Assembly (NCBI GenBank): GCA_963795775.1
Contig: CAWCJL010000002.1
Coordinates: 782,291-846,290 of the forward strand
Reading direction: 5' to 3'
Source of the DNA: CAWCJL01 sp963795775
GTDB taxonomy: Bacteria; Acidobacteriota; Terriglobia; Terriglobales; Acidobacteriaceae
Length of the DNA: 64,000 nucleotides
In this document: piece by piece, positions 1 to 8,245 of the stretch
How the letters are laid out: the number at the start of each line of letters is the position of its first letter
Position numbering within the stretch: position 1 is the first letter of the stretch
Program-made: the position numbers and the translations under genes
The notes under the pieces: model-generated
Told to the model about the DNA's origin: nothing
The model's database searches: none
Seen by the model: only the letters and a program-made list of their open reading frames with translations

Positions 1-11
1 GGATGACGCAT

Positions 12-360
12 GCGTTACCTCCCCCGCCCCCTGGACTTTCGGGCTAAAGTCCTCTCCGGATTGAACTTAGGCCGGGGGTGGCCGGCTAAAGTCCTCTTGG
101 CGCAAGGGTTAGGGGCAAAGTCCTCTCTGGATTGGAGTTATGAGGGCTGTTTGCACCGGTTTTGGGGCAAGGTGTTGCTGGTGAAGTAACAATTGCGTTG
201 TGGTGCGGGCAGAAAGCAGATCCCTCGGCTTCGCGCTTTGCGCTGCGCTCGGGATGACACGTGTCGGGGCGTTCACTATATGAGCTCCCTATTCCTGAAT
301 ATGAGCCCCTATTTCTATTGTGGCAGGTTGGGGGAATTAGTACGCCAGGGAATTGGAAAA
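12..360. repeat. Composite AAAGTCCTC repeat element, copy A
   Basis: Non-coding. It opens with GTTACCTCCCCC and a G-poor GACTTT, followed by three spaced AAAGTCCTC units (near 50, 90 and 116), each about 20 bases before an A(C/G)TTA or GTTAGG. Further on, at about 305-350, comes a stretch reading CTATTTCTATTGTGGCAG then GGGGGAATTAGTACGCCA. The same order of blocks recurs at 31224-31570, so this is a multi-copy element. A REP-like unit of the CAGATCCCTCGGCT type (215-259) sits inside copy A and not in copy B, as if inserted. No protein-coding gene is credible in 1-770. Confidence 0.6.
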
Positions 361-436
361 GCGAAGATGAGAACGAGCGTGCCTCCCAAAAAACATCCTC
401 CTCCTGGCCCGGAGAATGGGGCACCCCATGTTCAGA

Positions 437-720
437 AACCGCAGGTCCTTCGACTGCGTGAGCGCGGGACAGCTGGCTCACTTCGCTCAGGATGACAAAG
501 ATTGAGGTCAGGTATCAGGCCAGAGAAAACCGCAGGTCCTTCGGCTCCGCTTCGCTACGCTCAGGATGACAGGTGTATGGGGAGTGCGGGCGTGAAGCAG
601 ATCCCTCGACTGCGCGCTGCGCGCTCCGCTCGGGATGACGCGTGTGCGGGTAGTCCCGGCAGAAAGCAGATTCTTCGATTGCGCAGTTCGATACTGCCGG
701 CCTGCTCCGCTCCAATGACA
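437..720. repeat. Cluster of four REP-like units
   Basis: Four REP-like units in a row: CCGCAGGTCCTTCGACT type (439-497 and 530-571) and AGCAGATCCCTCGACT type (597-640, 665-720), each ending in CTCAGGATGACA or CTCGGGATGAC. The middle of each unit is a variable GC-rich self-complementary segment, for example GTGAGC...GCTCAC in the first. Units sit head to tail in the same orientation. They are intergenic and have no coding potential that fits the neighbouring genes. Confidence 0.75.
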
Positions 721-770
721 GCGCGAGACGGGAATCGTTGGGAGCGAGCGTTGCTCCATAATGGAGGCCC

Positions 771-1739
771 ATGGGCAGCGCCCGGCGATTTCGGTCTTTT
801 TTTCGCGGCGACAGTTGGATGGTCGCGGTGATGCTGGCCATGGTGAGCCTGCCGGCGGCGCTCACGCTGCACACCGTGCGTGTGCCGGCGGCGATCGATG
901 TTTCGGGGCGCAACCCATCGCCTTATGGATACACGGTGAGCCTGTTGCTGTTCCTGGTGCCCATCGGGGTGATTGGCGGATGGCTGATCCCCAGCGATGG
1001 TGTGCGGATTTCAAAGCGGGCCTTCCTGCTCACGATTGCGGCGCTGTTCCCGGTGGGCGCGATCCTGGATTTCTTTTTTGCTCACCGCTTTTTCACTTTT
1101 CCGAATGCGAAGGCTACGTTGGGCGTGCATGTCCCGACGATGGGCGGCTCCGTTCCGGTGGAAGAGTACGTTTTCTATCTCACCGGCTTTGTTGCGGTGT
1201 TGCTGCTCTACATCTGGCTGGATGAGTACTGGCTGCGCGCCTACACAGTGGCGGGGACAGCCGAGCCGCGCGCGAGGTTCGACCGCCTGTTGCGGTTTCA
1301 TCCTCTCTCGGTGGTCTGGGCCGTGGTGCTGATCGGCGCAGGAATCGTGTACAGAAACACGTTCGCGCATGCCGGGCCGGGGTTTCCGGGCTACCTGACA
1401 TTTCTGGTTCTGCTGGCCTTACTGCCATCGTCAGTGCTGTTTCCCTCGGCGCGACCGGTGATCAACTGGCGCGCATTCAGCCTGACGATCTTCGTGATGC
1501 TCCTGACGAGCCTGTTGTGGGAGGCGACGCTGGCGCTGCCGTACGGTTGGTGGGGTTATCAGCGCGCGGAGATGGTGGGCATCGACGTGACCGCCTGGGC
1601 CGGGCTGCCGATTGAAGCGGTGCTGGTGTGGATGGCGGTGACCTATATGACGGTGATCGTGTACGAGACGGTGAAGCGCTGGAAGGCTTCGGGAAGGCCG
1701 GCGCGAGAGGCCTTCCTGGGGCGCAGGCGGGGTAGGTGA
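771..1739 (+). CDS. Lycopene-cyclase-domain-like integral membrane protein
   Basis: A 322-residue polytopic membrane protein with about seven to eight hydrophobic segments. Two halves each carry a Pro-Glu motif in a membrane helix: VPVEEYVFYLTGF near residues 127-139 and GLPIEAVLVW near 278-287. Duplicated P(V/I)E(E) helices are the hallmark of the heterodimer-type lycopene cyclase domain (CrtYc/CrtYd-like), which cyclises the ends of carotenoids. The second motif has PIEA, not PIEE, so activity is uncertain. No other carotenoid gene is nearby. The start at 771 is the first ATG giving a basic N-terminus before helix 1; an internal ATG lies shortly after. Function is inference from the motif only. 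Confidence 0.6.
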   Translation: MGSARRFRSFFRGDSWMVAVMLAMVSLPAALTLHTVRVPAAIDVSGRNPSPYGYTVSLLLFLVPIGVIGGWLIPSDGVRISKRAFLLTIAALFPVGAILDFFFAHRFFTFPNAKATLGVHVPTMGGSVPVEEYVFYLTGFVAVLLLYIWLDEYWLRAYTVAGTAEPRARFDRLLRFHPLSVVWAVVLIGAGIVYRNTFAHAGPGFPGYLTFLVLLALLPSSVLFPSARPVINWRAFSLTIFVMLLTSLLWEATLALPYGWWGYQRAEMVGIDVTAWAGLPIEAVLVWMAVTYMTVIVYETVKRWKASGRPAREAFLGRRRGR

Positions 1740-1894
1740 GGCCGTGAAGGCGATACGGGTGAGATGGAGGCTTTGAGGTGGGGAGGATGAGGTTTCCGCC
1801 AAGCAGGGGTCTGCCCGGTTCGCTTTCGGAACGCAGTGCGGAGTAAAGACAGCCCGGCCGCAAGAGTGGTTGTGATTCGTCTATACCGGGCGGC

Positions 1895-1985
1895 CGCGGT
1901 AAAGGACTGTCCGGAGCTGGTGAGGGGTTCTGAAAGCGAACCGCAGGTCCTTCGACTCCGCTTCGCTACGCTCAGGATGACAAAC
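1895..1985. repeat. REP-like unit with duplicated leader
   Basis: A CCGCAGGTCCTTCGACT-type REP unit (1941-1982) preceded by a roughly 40-bp leader (AAGGACTGTCCGGAG ... GGGGTTCTGAAAGCGAA). The leader plus unit recurs almost unchanged at about 2606-2688, so the duplicated segment is longer than the REP itself. Confidence 0.7.
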
Positions 1986-2016
1986 AGTCGTAAGCGCGGC
2001 GCTTTGCGAGTATGTT

Positions 2017-2421
2017 TTAGCGAGCCCAATAGCTCCGGCGTCGAGGAAGAAATGCTGCTTTGATGTCGCCTGACCTTTGCAGTGTCATACCTCGGCTGTC
2101 CACTACTGCAGAATATTGCCCATTGCAGGAAGTGTCCTCCGATTGCACCGTGAACCGGAGAGTCTTTCCCCGAAGTTCCACAGGAACTAACACCGGGGTG
2201 CTCGGCACGCCTTCTGCACACTGCACAATTGCGTAGGCAGAGTGGTACTGGGGAATGATGGTGATCTCCGATCCCACCAAATCTCCAGCTTCATTGATGT
2301 ATTGAAGACTGCTGAACGTGCCAAACGAGGGGCCATGGCGTAGCTTCGGCGAGGATTGCGCAACAGAGACAAAAGGCAGGAAAAAGGAGACCGCAACAGT
2401 CGTCCAGACGAGAACGCGCAT
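2017..2421 (-). CDS. Small secreted protein, unknown function
   Basis: A 134-residue protein with a clear signal peptide (basic MR, hydrophobic WTTVAVSFFLPFV, cleavage likely after VAQ near residue 22). The mature part has two Cys (in VQCAEG and TSCNGQ) that could pair, and a beta-rich pattern. I do not recognise the family. It is bracketed by REP repeats on both sides and has no operon partner. The 3' end overlaps a repeat-rich zone, so the last residues may be recently altered. Base use is less GC-rich than the flanking housekeeping genes. Confidence 0.5.
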   Translation of the reverse strand: MRVLVWTTVAVSFFLPFVSVAQSSPKLRHGPSFGTFSSLQYINEAGDLVGSEITIIPQYHSAYAIVQCAEGVPSTPVLVPVELRGKTLRFTVQSEDTSCNGQYSAVVDSRGMTLQRSGDIKAAFLPRRRSYWAR

Positions 2422-2599
2422 GCTGGAAGAGTAGTTGAGAATTGTTCATTGTGGGTGCTAGACTGCGGGGCCTGATACGACGCGGCTCGGTTTGGTGCGC
2501 CTAATTTGGGCGAAGGCTGGAGACTGCGCCTGCTGGGGCCTGTTCCCGATGGGGCGAAGGACGGCAGAACGAACGGTCGTGGTGCGGCTCCCTGCCGCC

Positions 2600-3095
2600 T
2601 GGGTGAAGGACTGTCCGGAGTTGGTGAGGGGTTCTGAAAGCGAACCGCAGGTCCTTCGACTCCGCTTCGCTACGCTCAGGATGACAAGTGTGTGGGGAGT
2701 ACGGGCGGGAGGCAGATCCCTCGGCTGCGCGCTGCGCGCTCCGCTCGGGATGACGCGTGTGTGGATAGTCCCGGCAGAAAGCAGATCCTTCGGCTGCGCA
2801 GGCCGATACTGCCGGCCTGCTCCGCTCAGGATGACAAGTGTTGCACGGGTGTCAGATTCCACAGATCACACGGTTCGACAGGAAATGCGGTCTGCGCTTG
2901 CGCGCAGAGCCCACCCTTCGCGCCGGAGTGTTTTGCGGGGTGAGGTGCTGTCTTGCGCGAAGGATGGGGCACCCGGCGAACCACAGGTCCTTCGACTCCG
3001 CTTCGCTGCGCTCAGGATGACAAGTTTGTGGGGAGTGCGGGCGGGAGGCAGGTCCCTCGGCTGCGCGCTCCGCGCTCCACTCGGGATGACAGCGG
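2600..3095. repeat. Dense REP-like block between 2.6 and 3.1 kb
   Basis: At least five REP-like units in one orientation: 2643-2685, 2711-2752, 2780-2833, 2980-3022, 3047-3090, alternating the GCAGGTCCTTCGACT and CAGATCCCTCGGCT types. Between them, 2886-2972 holds a third motif, an interrupted inverted repeat with CCCACCCTTCGCGC on one arm and GCGAAGGATGGGGC on the other, also found at 21968-22056. The block fills the space before the EF-G-like gene. A 229-codon open frame through it is repeat-derived and not a gene. Confidence 0.75.
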
Positions 3096-3177
3096 GTGGG
3101 CGCGTGCCAGAGGCTTTGCGCAACTCGCGGAAGAGGGGGGGGAGGGCGCCGATTTTATTTCAATTTGAGGTGATGCG

Positions 3178-5307
3178 ATGAATGAGAAGAGTGCGAGGAC
3201 GTACGCCAGCAGGGAGATACGCAACGTGGCCGTGGTTGGTCACGCACACAGTGGCAAAACGACGCTTATAGCGGCGCTGCTGCAGGCCGCGGGGATGACG
3301 GAGCGGATGGGGCGGGTGGAGGACGGCTCTGCGGTGACGGCGTATGACGAAGAGGAAGTGGCGCGGCGGACGACGATGTCCGCGGCGGTGGCGTATGCGG
3401 AGTGGGACGGCATCAAGGTGAACCTGGTGGATACGCCGGGATTCCACATGTTTGCGCATCAGGCGAAAGCGGCGCTGATGCCGGTGGAGTCGGCGGTTGT
3501 GGTGGTGAATGCGGTGGGCGGCGTGGAGCCGCTGACCAAGCGGATGTGGGGTTGTGCAGAAGAGGTGGGACTGCCGCGTGTGCTGCTGGTGAACCAGATG
3601 GACCATCCGCGGGCGGATGGTGCGGCGTCGATTCGAGCGCTGCAGGAGGCGTTCGGCCGGCAGGTTGCGCCGGTGCAGTTACCGATTACGGAGGGTGGGA
3701 GCTTCCGCGGCGTGGTGGACCTGGTGACGATGGAGGCCTTTACCTACGAGGCGGACGGAAGTGGACGCGGCAAGCGTGGTGCGATTCCGGAGGCGCTGGC
3801 CGGCGAGGCGCAGAGCCTGCACGAGGCGCTGGTGGAACTGGTGGCGGAGGGCAAGGACGAGCTGATGGAAGAGTTCTTCCGCGAGGGCACGATTCCGACC
3901 GAGCACCTGATCGAGGCCCTGCATGAGGCCATTCGCGAAGACCGAATGTTCCCGGTGCTGTATGCGAGTGGCGGACGGAATATCGGCACCGATCACCTGC
4001 TCGACTTCCTGAAGGTGTATGCGCCGGCTCCGGGTGAGCGGAGGCCGCTGGTGGCACACACCAAACCGGTTGCGGAGGACACGGACGGCGCCGGTGTGGT
4101 GGAGCGGCACGAGGAGGATGGGGAGCCGTTGTCGCTTTATGTGTTCAAGACGATGACAGATCCGTTTGCCGGGCGCGTGTCGATCTTCAAAGTGTTCAGC
4201 GGGGTGCTGCGCAATGACGCGACGGTGGCGAATTATGCACGGAATACGACGGAGCGGTTTGCGCACCTTTCGGTGATGCAGGGGCGGAATACCGTTGCGG
4301 TGCAGGAGCTGCATGCCGGGGACATTGGCGCAGTGGCGAAGCTGAAAGAGACGTACACCGGAGACACGCTGGGCGCGCCGGGGCAGCCGGTCTTCTACGA
4401 GCCGGTAAAGATGCCCGAAGCGGCGATGACCTATGCGGTGGAACCGAAGACGCGCGCGGACGAGGATAAGCTGGCCCCGGCAATGCACAAGCTGATGGAA
4501 GAGGACCCGATGGTGCGCTTCTTCCGCGACGAGCAGACGAAGGAGTTCCTGATTGCCGGTGCGGGGCAGCAGCACATCGAGGCGCTGATTTCAAAGTTGA
4601 AGCGGCGCTACCACACGGAGGTGACGCTGAAGGCGCCGAAGGTGGCGTACCGCGAGACGATCCGCGCGAAGGCGGACGCGCAGGGACGGCACAAGAAGCA
4701 GACCGGCGGGCACGGGCAGTTTGGCGATTGCAAGATTCGCATTGAGCCGCTGCCGCGCGGGGCGGGGTTCGAGTTTGCCAACGAGATTTTTGGCGGGGCG
4801 ATTCCGCGCGGATTCATTCCGGCGGTGGAGAAGGGCATCCAGGAGGCAGCGGCGCGGGGGCACCTGGCCGGGTATCCGATGGTGGACTTCCGGGTGGTGC
4901 TGTATGACGGCAGCTACCACGATGTGGACTCGAACGAGCTGTCGTTCAAGCTGGCGGGGCGGCTGGCCTTCCGCAAGTGCATGGAGACGGCCAAGCCGGC
5001 GCTGCTGGAGCCGGTGATGCGGGTGGAGATCGAGGCTCCGGAGGAGTGCGCCGGGACGCTGATGGGCGATCTGAACAGCCGGCGGGGTCGCGTGCAGGGC
5101 ATGGATGGGGGCAGCGGGACGTGCATTATCCGCGCGGAGGTGCCGATGGCGGAGATGCTGAGCTATGGCGCGACGTTGACGGCGGCGACGCAGGGGCGCG
5201 GGTCGTACCACATGGAGCTGGCGCACTACGATATTGCTCCTGCGGCGGTTACGGAAAAGGTGCTGGCGACGGCGAAGCGGACGGTGGAGGAGGACGAGGC
5301 GGCGTAG
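3178..5307 (+). CDS. EF-G paralogue (EF-G type II-like translational GTPase)
   Basis: A 709-residue translational GTPase with full EF-G architecture: G domain, domain II, III, IV (GGHGQFGDCKIRIEP, about 512-526) and V (EAPEECAGTLMGDLNSRRG, about 618-636). The G1 loop is GHAHSGKTT (21-29). The G3 motif reads DTPGF (85-89), so the His that activates water in canonical EF-G (DTPGH) is Phe; G4 is NQMD (139-142) not NKMD. These substitutions mark the divergent paralogue group rather than housekeeping fusA. Ribosome binding is expected; a role in translocation, recycling or stress is inference. The upstream TTGAGGTGATGCG supplies a GAGGTG Shine-Dalgarno. Confidence 0.85.
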   Translation: MNEKSARTYASREIRNVAVVGHAHSGKTTLIAALLQAAGMTERMGRVEDGSAVTAYDEEEVARRTTMSAAVAYAEWDGIKVNLVDTPGFHMFAHQAKAALMPVESAVVVVNAVGGVEPLTKRMWGCAEEVGLPRVLLVNQMDHPRADGAASIRALQEAFGRQVAPVQLPITEGGSFRGVVDLVTMEAFTYEADGSGRGKRGAIPEALAGEAQSLHEALVELVAEGKDELMEEFFREGTIPTEHLIEALHEAIREDRMFPVLYASGGRNIGTDHLLDFLKVYAPAPGERRPLVAHTKPVAEDTDGAGVVERHEEDGEPLSLYVFKTMTDPFAGRVSIFKVFSGVLRNDATVANYARNTTERFAHLSVMQGRNTVAVQELHAGDIGAVAKLKETYTGDTLGAPGQPVFYEPVKMPEAAMTYAVEPKTRADEDKLAPAMHKLMEEDPMVRFFRDEQTKEFLIAGAGQQHIEALISKLKRRYHTEVTLKAPKVAYRETIRAKADAQGRHKKQTGGHGQFGDCKIRIEPLPRGAGFEFANEIFGGAIPRGFIPAVEKGIQEAAARGHLAGYPMVDFRVVLYDGSYHDVDSNELSFKLAGRLAFRKCMETAKPALLEPVMRVEIEAPEECAGTLMGDLNSRRGRVQGMDGGSGTCIIRAEVPMAEMLSYGATLTAATQGRGSYHMELAHYDIAPAAVTEKVLATAKRTVEEDEAA

Positions 5308-5644
5308 GGGTTAGGGGTCAGGGGTCAGGGGTCAGGGGTCAGGGGAACCGCAGGTCCTTCGACTCGCTACGCTCGCTCAGGATGACAATGTGTTCGCTCG
5401 GGGTGACAGGGTGTGATCGTGGAGCGGGAGGCAAAAGCAGATCCCTCAGCTCGCTGCGCTCGCTCGGGATGACACGAATGCGCTTGGGTGACACGGTTGC
5501 GCGTGGGTGGCACGGTGGGCTCGGGATGACACCGGTGGGCGCGGGACGACAGCGGTGGGCTCGTTCGCTCGGGATGACACCGTGGGCGCGGGATAACAGG
5601 GGAGCGCCAGGATGCGGGCGCTCGGGATGATGGCGGGCTGAAGA
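5308..5644. repeat. GGGGTCA heptamer array plus REP-like units
   Basis: Directly after the EF-G stop codon lie about five tandem copies of the heptamer AGGGGTC (5306-5344), then a CCGCAGGTCCTTCGACT-type unit (5347-5388), an AGCAGATCCCTCAGCT-type unit (5435-5474), and about 100 bases of decaying GGGATGACAC / GTGGGCGCGGGA fragments. The G-run array could fold as a G-quadruplex. No coding capacity. Confidence 0.7.
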
Positions 5645-8245
5645 GTGCGGGAACACCTGGCTACGCTTGTCGAGGATTTCCGGCGTCACGGACGGCAGAC
5701 GGCGGTGGTGACGCATGCCGGGAACCGGCGGTTTGCGACGTCGTGGGCGGAGCTTGCGGAGTGGAGTGCGCGGTTCGCGGCGGAGTTGGAACGGCGCGGT
5801 ATCGGGCAGGGCGAGCGCGTGCTGCTGTGGGGGAACAACAGCGCCGCGTGGATGGCGGCGTTCTTCGGCTGCGTGCTGCGCGGGGTGATCGCGGTGCCGC
5901 TGGATGCGGCGGGCGATGCGGGCTTTGCGGCCCGGGTATGGCGGGAGACCACGCCGGCGCTGCTGGTGGGCGATGCGGGGCTGCTGGAGCAGCTACGGCG
6001 GGCGGGGGCGGAGAGCCCGGCGCTGCCGTTTGAGGAGTTTGCGGCGCGGTTGCCCGGTCCGGACTACACGCCTGCTGCGGGGCTGCGGCGCTCGACCGCG
6101 CTGCAGATTGTCTTTACCTCGGGCACGACGGCGGAACCAAAAGGCGTGGTGCATACGCACGGGAACGTACTGGCTTCGCTCGACCCCATTGAGCAGGAGA
6201 TAGCGCGCTATCGCAAATATGAGCGGCTGGTGCATCCACTGCGTTTTCTGCATACGCTGCCGCTGAGCCATGTGTTCGGGCAGTTCATGGGCTTGTGGGT
6301 CCCCCCGTTGCTGGCCGCCGAGGTGCACTTCGAGGCGCGGCTGGAACCGCCGCGGCTGGCAGGGCTGATCCGGCGCGAACGCATTTCCGTGCTGGCGGCG
6401 GTGCCGCGCGTGCTGGAGTTGTTGCGGACGCACCTGATGCAGCTTGATCCGGGGCTGAACCAAGCGCTCTTGCAGAGTGCGGGCGCATCGGCACTGCGGC
6501 GGTGGTGGCGTTTTCGGCGGCAGCACCGGCTGTTTGGATGGAAATTCTGGGCGCTGGTGTGCGGGGGCGCGACGCTGCCGGCGGTGCTTGAGGAGTTCTG
6601 GACGGGGCTGGGGTTTGCGCTGATCCAGGGCTACGGGATGACGGAGACGACGGCGCTGGTGACGCTGAATCATCCGTTCCGGAGTACGCGTGGGAGCATT
6701 GGGAAACCGCTGGCCGGGCGGGAGGTGCGGCTGGGACCGGATGGGGAGATCCTGGTGCGCGGCGGCTCGATCGCGGACGCCGAGTGGCGCGGGGGCAGGA
6801 TGCAGCCGCGGAGCACGGACGAGGGTTGGCTGGCGACTGGGGACCTGGCGGCAGAGGGAGCAGGCGGTGCGCTGGTCTTTGCCGGGCGGAAGAGCGACAC
6901 AATTGTGACGGCGGCCGGGCTGAAGATTCATCCGCAGGATCTGGAAGGGGCGCTGGTGGGGTCGCCGGGGGTGCGCGCCGCGTCGGTGGTGGGGCATGGG
7001 TCGGCTGCGGGGCCGCAACCGGTGGCGGTGCTACTGATGGAGGCGGGGGCCGGGGAGAAGGCGGCGGAAGTGGCGGTGGAGCAGGCGAATGCGAAGCTGG
7101 CTCCCTTCCAGCAGATACGGCGCTCGCTGGTGTGGCCGCAGGCGGACTTCCCGCGGACTTCCACCGGAAAGGTACTGCGGCGGGCGGTGGCGGCGTGGGT
7201 GGAGCAGGTGCTGGCGGGGGGCGATGCGAGCAGCACGCCGGGTAACGATCCGTTGCTGAACGCGCTGCGCAGCCTGCCGGGGGCGGAGGCGGAGGGGGAA
7301 ATCACGGATGCTTCGCGGCTGAGCGAGGATCTGCACCTGGACAGCCTGAGCCTGGTGGAGCTGCAGAGCACGCTGGAGTCGCGGTTCGGGGTAGAGGTAG
7401 GCGAGCTGGGGTTTCAGCAGGTGCGGACGGTGGGCGATCTAAGGCGGCTGCTGGCGTTGCCGGCAGCGCAGACCACGGCGCTTGCGGAAAGCGGGAGGAC
7501 GGGTGGCGAGGGGCGTCCGGTGCGGCAGATGCGTGCGGAGCCACAGCGGGGCAGGTATCCGCGGTGGCCGTGGTGGACGCCGGTGCGGTGGCTGCGCACG
7601 GCATTTGTGGAGGCGGTGGCTCGGCCGCTGGTGCGGCTGCTGCTGCGACCGGCGGTGGTGCGTCCGGCCGGCACGGCAGAGGCGATGAGCAAGCCGATGC
7701 TGATCGTGAGCAACCACGTGACCGCGTTCGATGTGCCGCTGGTGCTGTATGCGCTGCCGCGACCCGCGCGGGACCGGGTGGCGGTGGCCATGGCGGCGCA
7801 CCTGCTGCTGGGCTGGCGGCATGGGCGGGCAGAACGCTTCCGCTTTCTGGGCCTGCTTACGCCGCTGGCGTACTGGATCCTGACGGCGCTGTTTAATATC
7901 TTCCCACTGCCGCAGGGGGCGGGGTTCCGCGCCAGCTTTGCGCACGCGGGCGAAGCGCTGGATCGCGGCATGCATGTGCTGGTTTTCCCGGAAGGGGTGC
8001 GCTCGCCGGATGGCACGATGGGGCGTTTTCAGTCCGGCATCGGGCTGTTGACGCAGCAGTCGGGCACGCCGGTGCTGCCGGTGCTCTTGCAGGGGCTGGG
8101 AGAGATCAAGCTGAAGCAGCGGCGGTGGTTTCGGCCGGGCACGGTTACCATTTCCGTGGGTGATCCGGTGAGGATGCGGCCGCAGGAGAGTCCGCAGGAG
8201 TTTTCGGAGCGGCTGCGGGCGGTGGTGGCGGGGTTGGGGGGTTGA
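5645..8245 (+). CDS. Acyl-AMP ligase - acyl carrier - PlsC acyltransferase fusion
   Basis: An 866-residue three-module protein. Residues 1-540 are an AMP-forming acyl-CoA/acyl-ACP synthetase: P-loop IVFTSGTTAEPKG (155-167), YGMTETTALV, GDLAAEG, and the C-terminal Lys region STGKVLRR. Residues about 540-610 are an acyl carrier domain with the phosphopantetheine Ser in LHLDSLSLVE. Residues about 660-866 are a lysophospholipid acyltransferase with NHVTAFD (HX4D) and VFPEGVRSPDG. It probably activates free fatty acids, loads them onto its own carrier domain and transfers them to a lysophospholipid, like a self-contained version of E. coli Aas in different domain order. The GTG start at 5645 is the only one upstream of the conserved region; no good Shine-Dalgarno is visible. 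Confidence 0.85.
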   Translation: MREHLATLVEDFRRHGRQTAVVTHAGNRRFATSWAELAEWSARFAAELERRGIGQGERVLLWGNNSAAWMAAFFGCVLRGVIAVPLDAAGDAGFAARVWRETTPALLVGDAGLLEQLRRAGAESPALPFEEFAARLPGPDYTPAAGLRRSTALQIVFTSGTTAEPKGVVHTHGNVLASLDPIEQEIARYRKYERLVHPLRFLHTLPLSHVFGQFMGLWVPPLLAAEVHFEARLEPPRLAGLIRRERISVLAAVPRVLELLRTHLMQLDPGLNQALLQSAGASALRRWWRFRRQHRLFGWKFWALVCGGATLPAVLEEFWTGLGFALIQGYGMTETTALVTLNHPFRSTRGSIGKPLAGREVRLGPDGEILVRGGSIADAEWRGGRMQPRSTDEGWLATGDLAAEGAGGALVFAGRKSDTIVTAAGLKIHPQDLEGALVGSPGVRAASVVGHGSAAGPQPVAVLLMEAGAGEKAAEVAVEQANAKLAPFQQIRRSLVWPQADFPRTSTGKVLRRAVAAWVEQVLAGGDASSTPGNDPLLNALRSLPGAEAEGEITDASRLSEDLHLDSLSLVELQSTLESRFGVEVGELGFQQVRTVGDLRRLLALPAAQTTALAESGRTGGEGRPVRQMRAEPQRGRYPRWPWWTPVRWLRTAFVEAVARPLVRLLLRPAVVRPAGTAEAMSKPMLIVSNHVTAFDVPLVLYALPRPARDRVAVAMAAHLLLGWRHGRAERFRFLGLLTPLAYWILTALFNIFPLPQGAGFRASFAHAGEALDRGMHVLVFPEGVRSPDGTMGRFQSGIGLLTQQSGTPVLPVLLQGLGEIKLKQRRWFRPGTVTISVGDPVRMRPQESPQEFSERLRAVVAGLGG

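Noticed and set aside
2492..3181. 229-codon plus-strand frame through the 2.6-3.1 kb repeat block
   Set aside because: Translation consists of repeated EPQVLRLRFA and RQIPRLRA words generated by REP units; similar frames occur at each repeat block.
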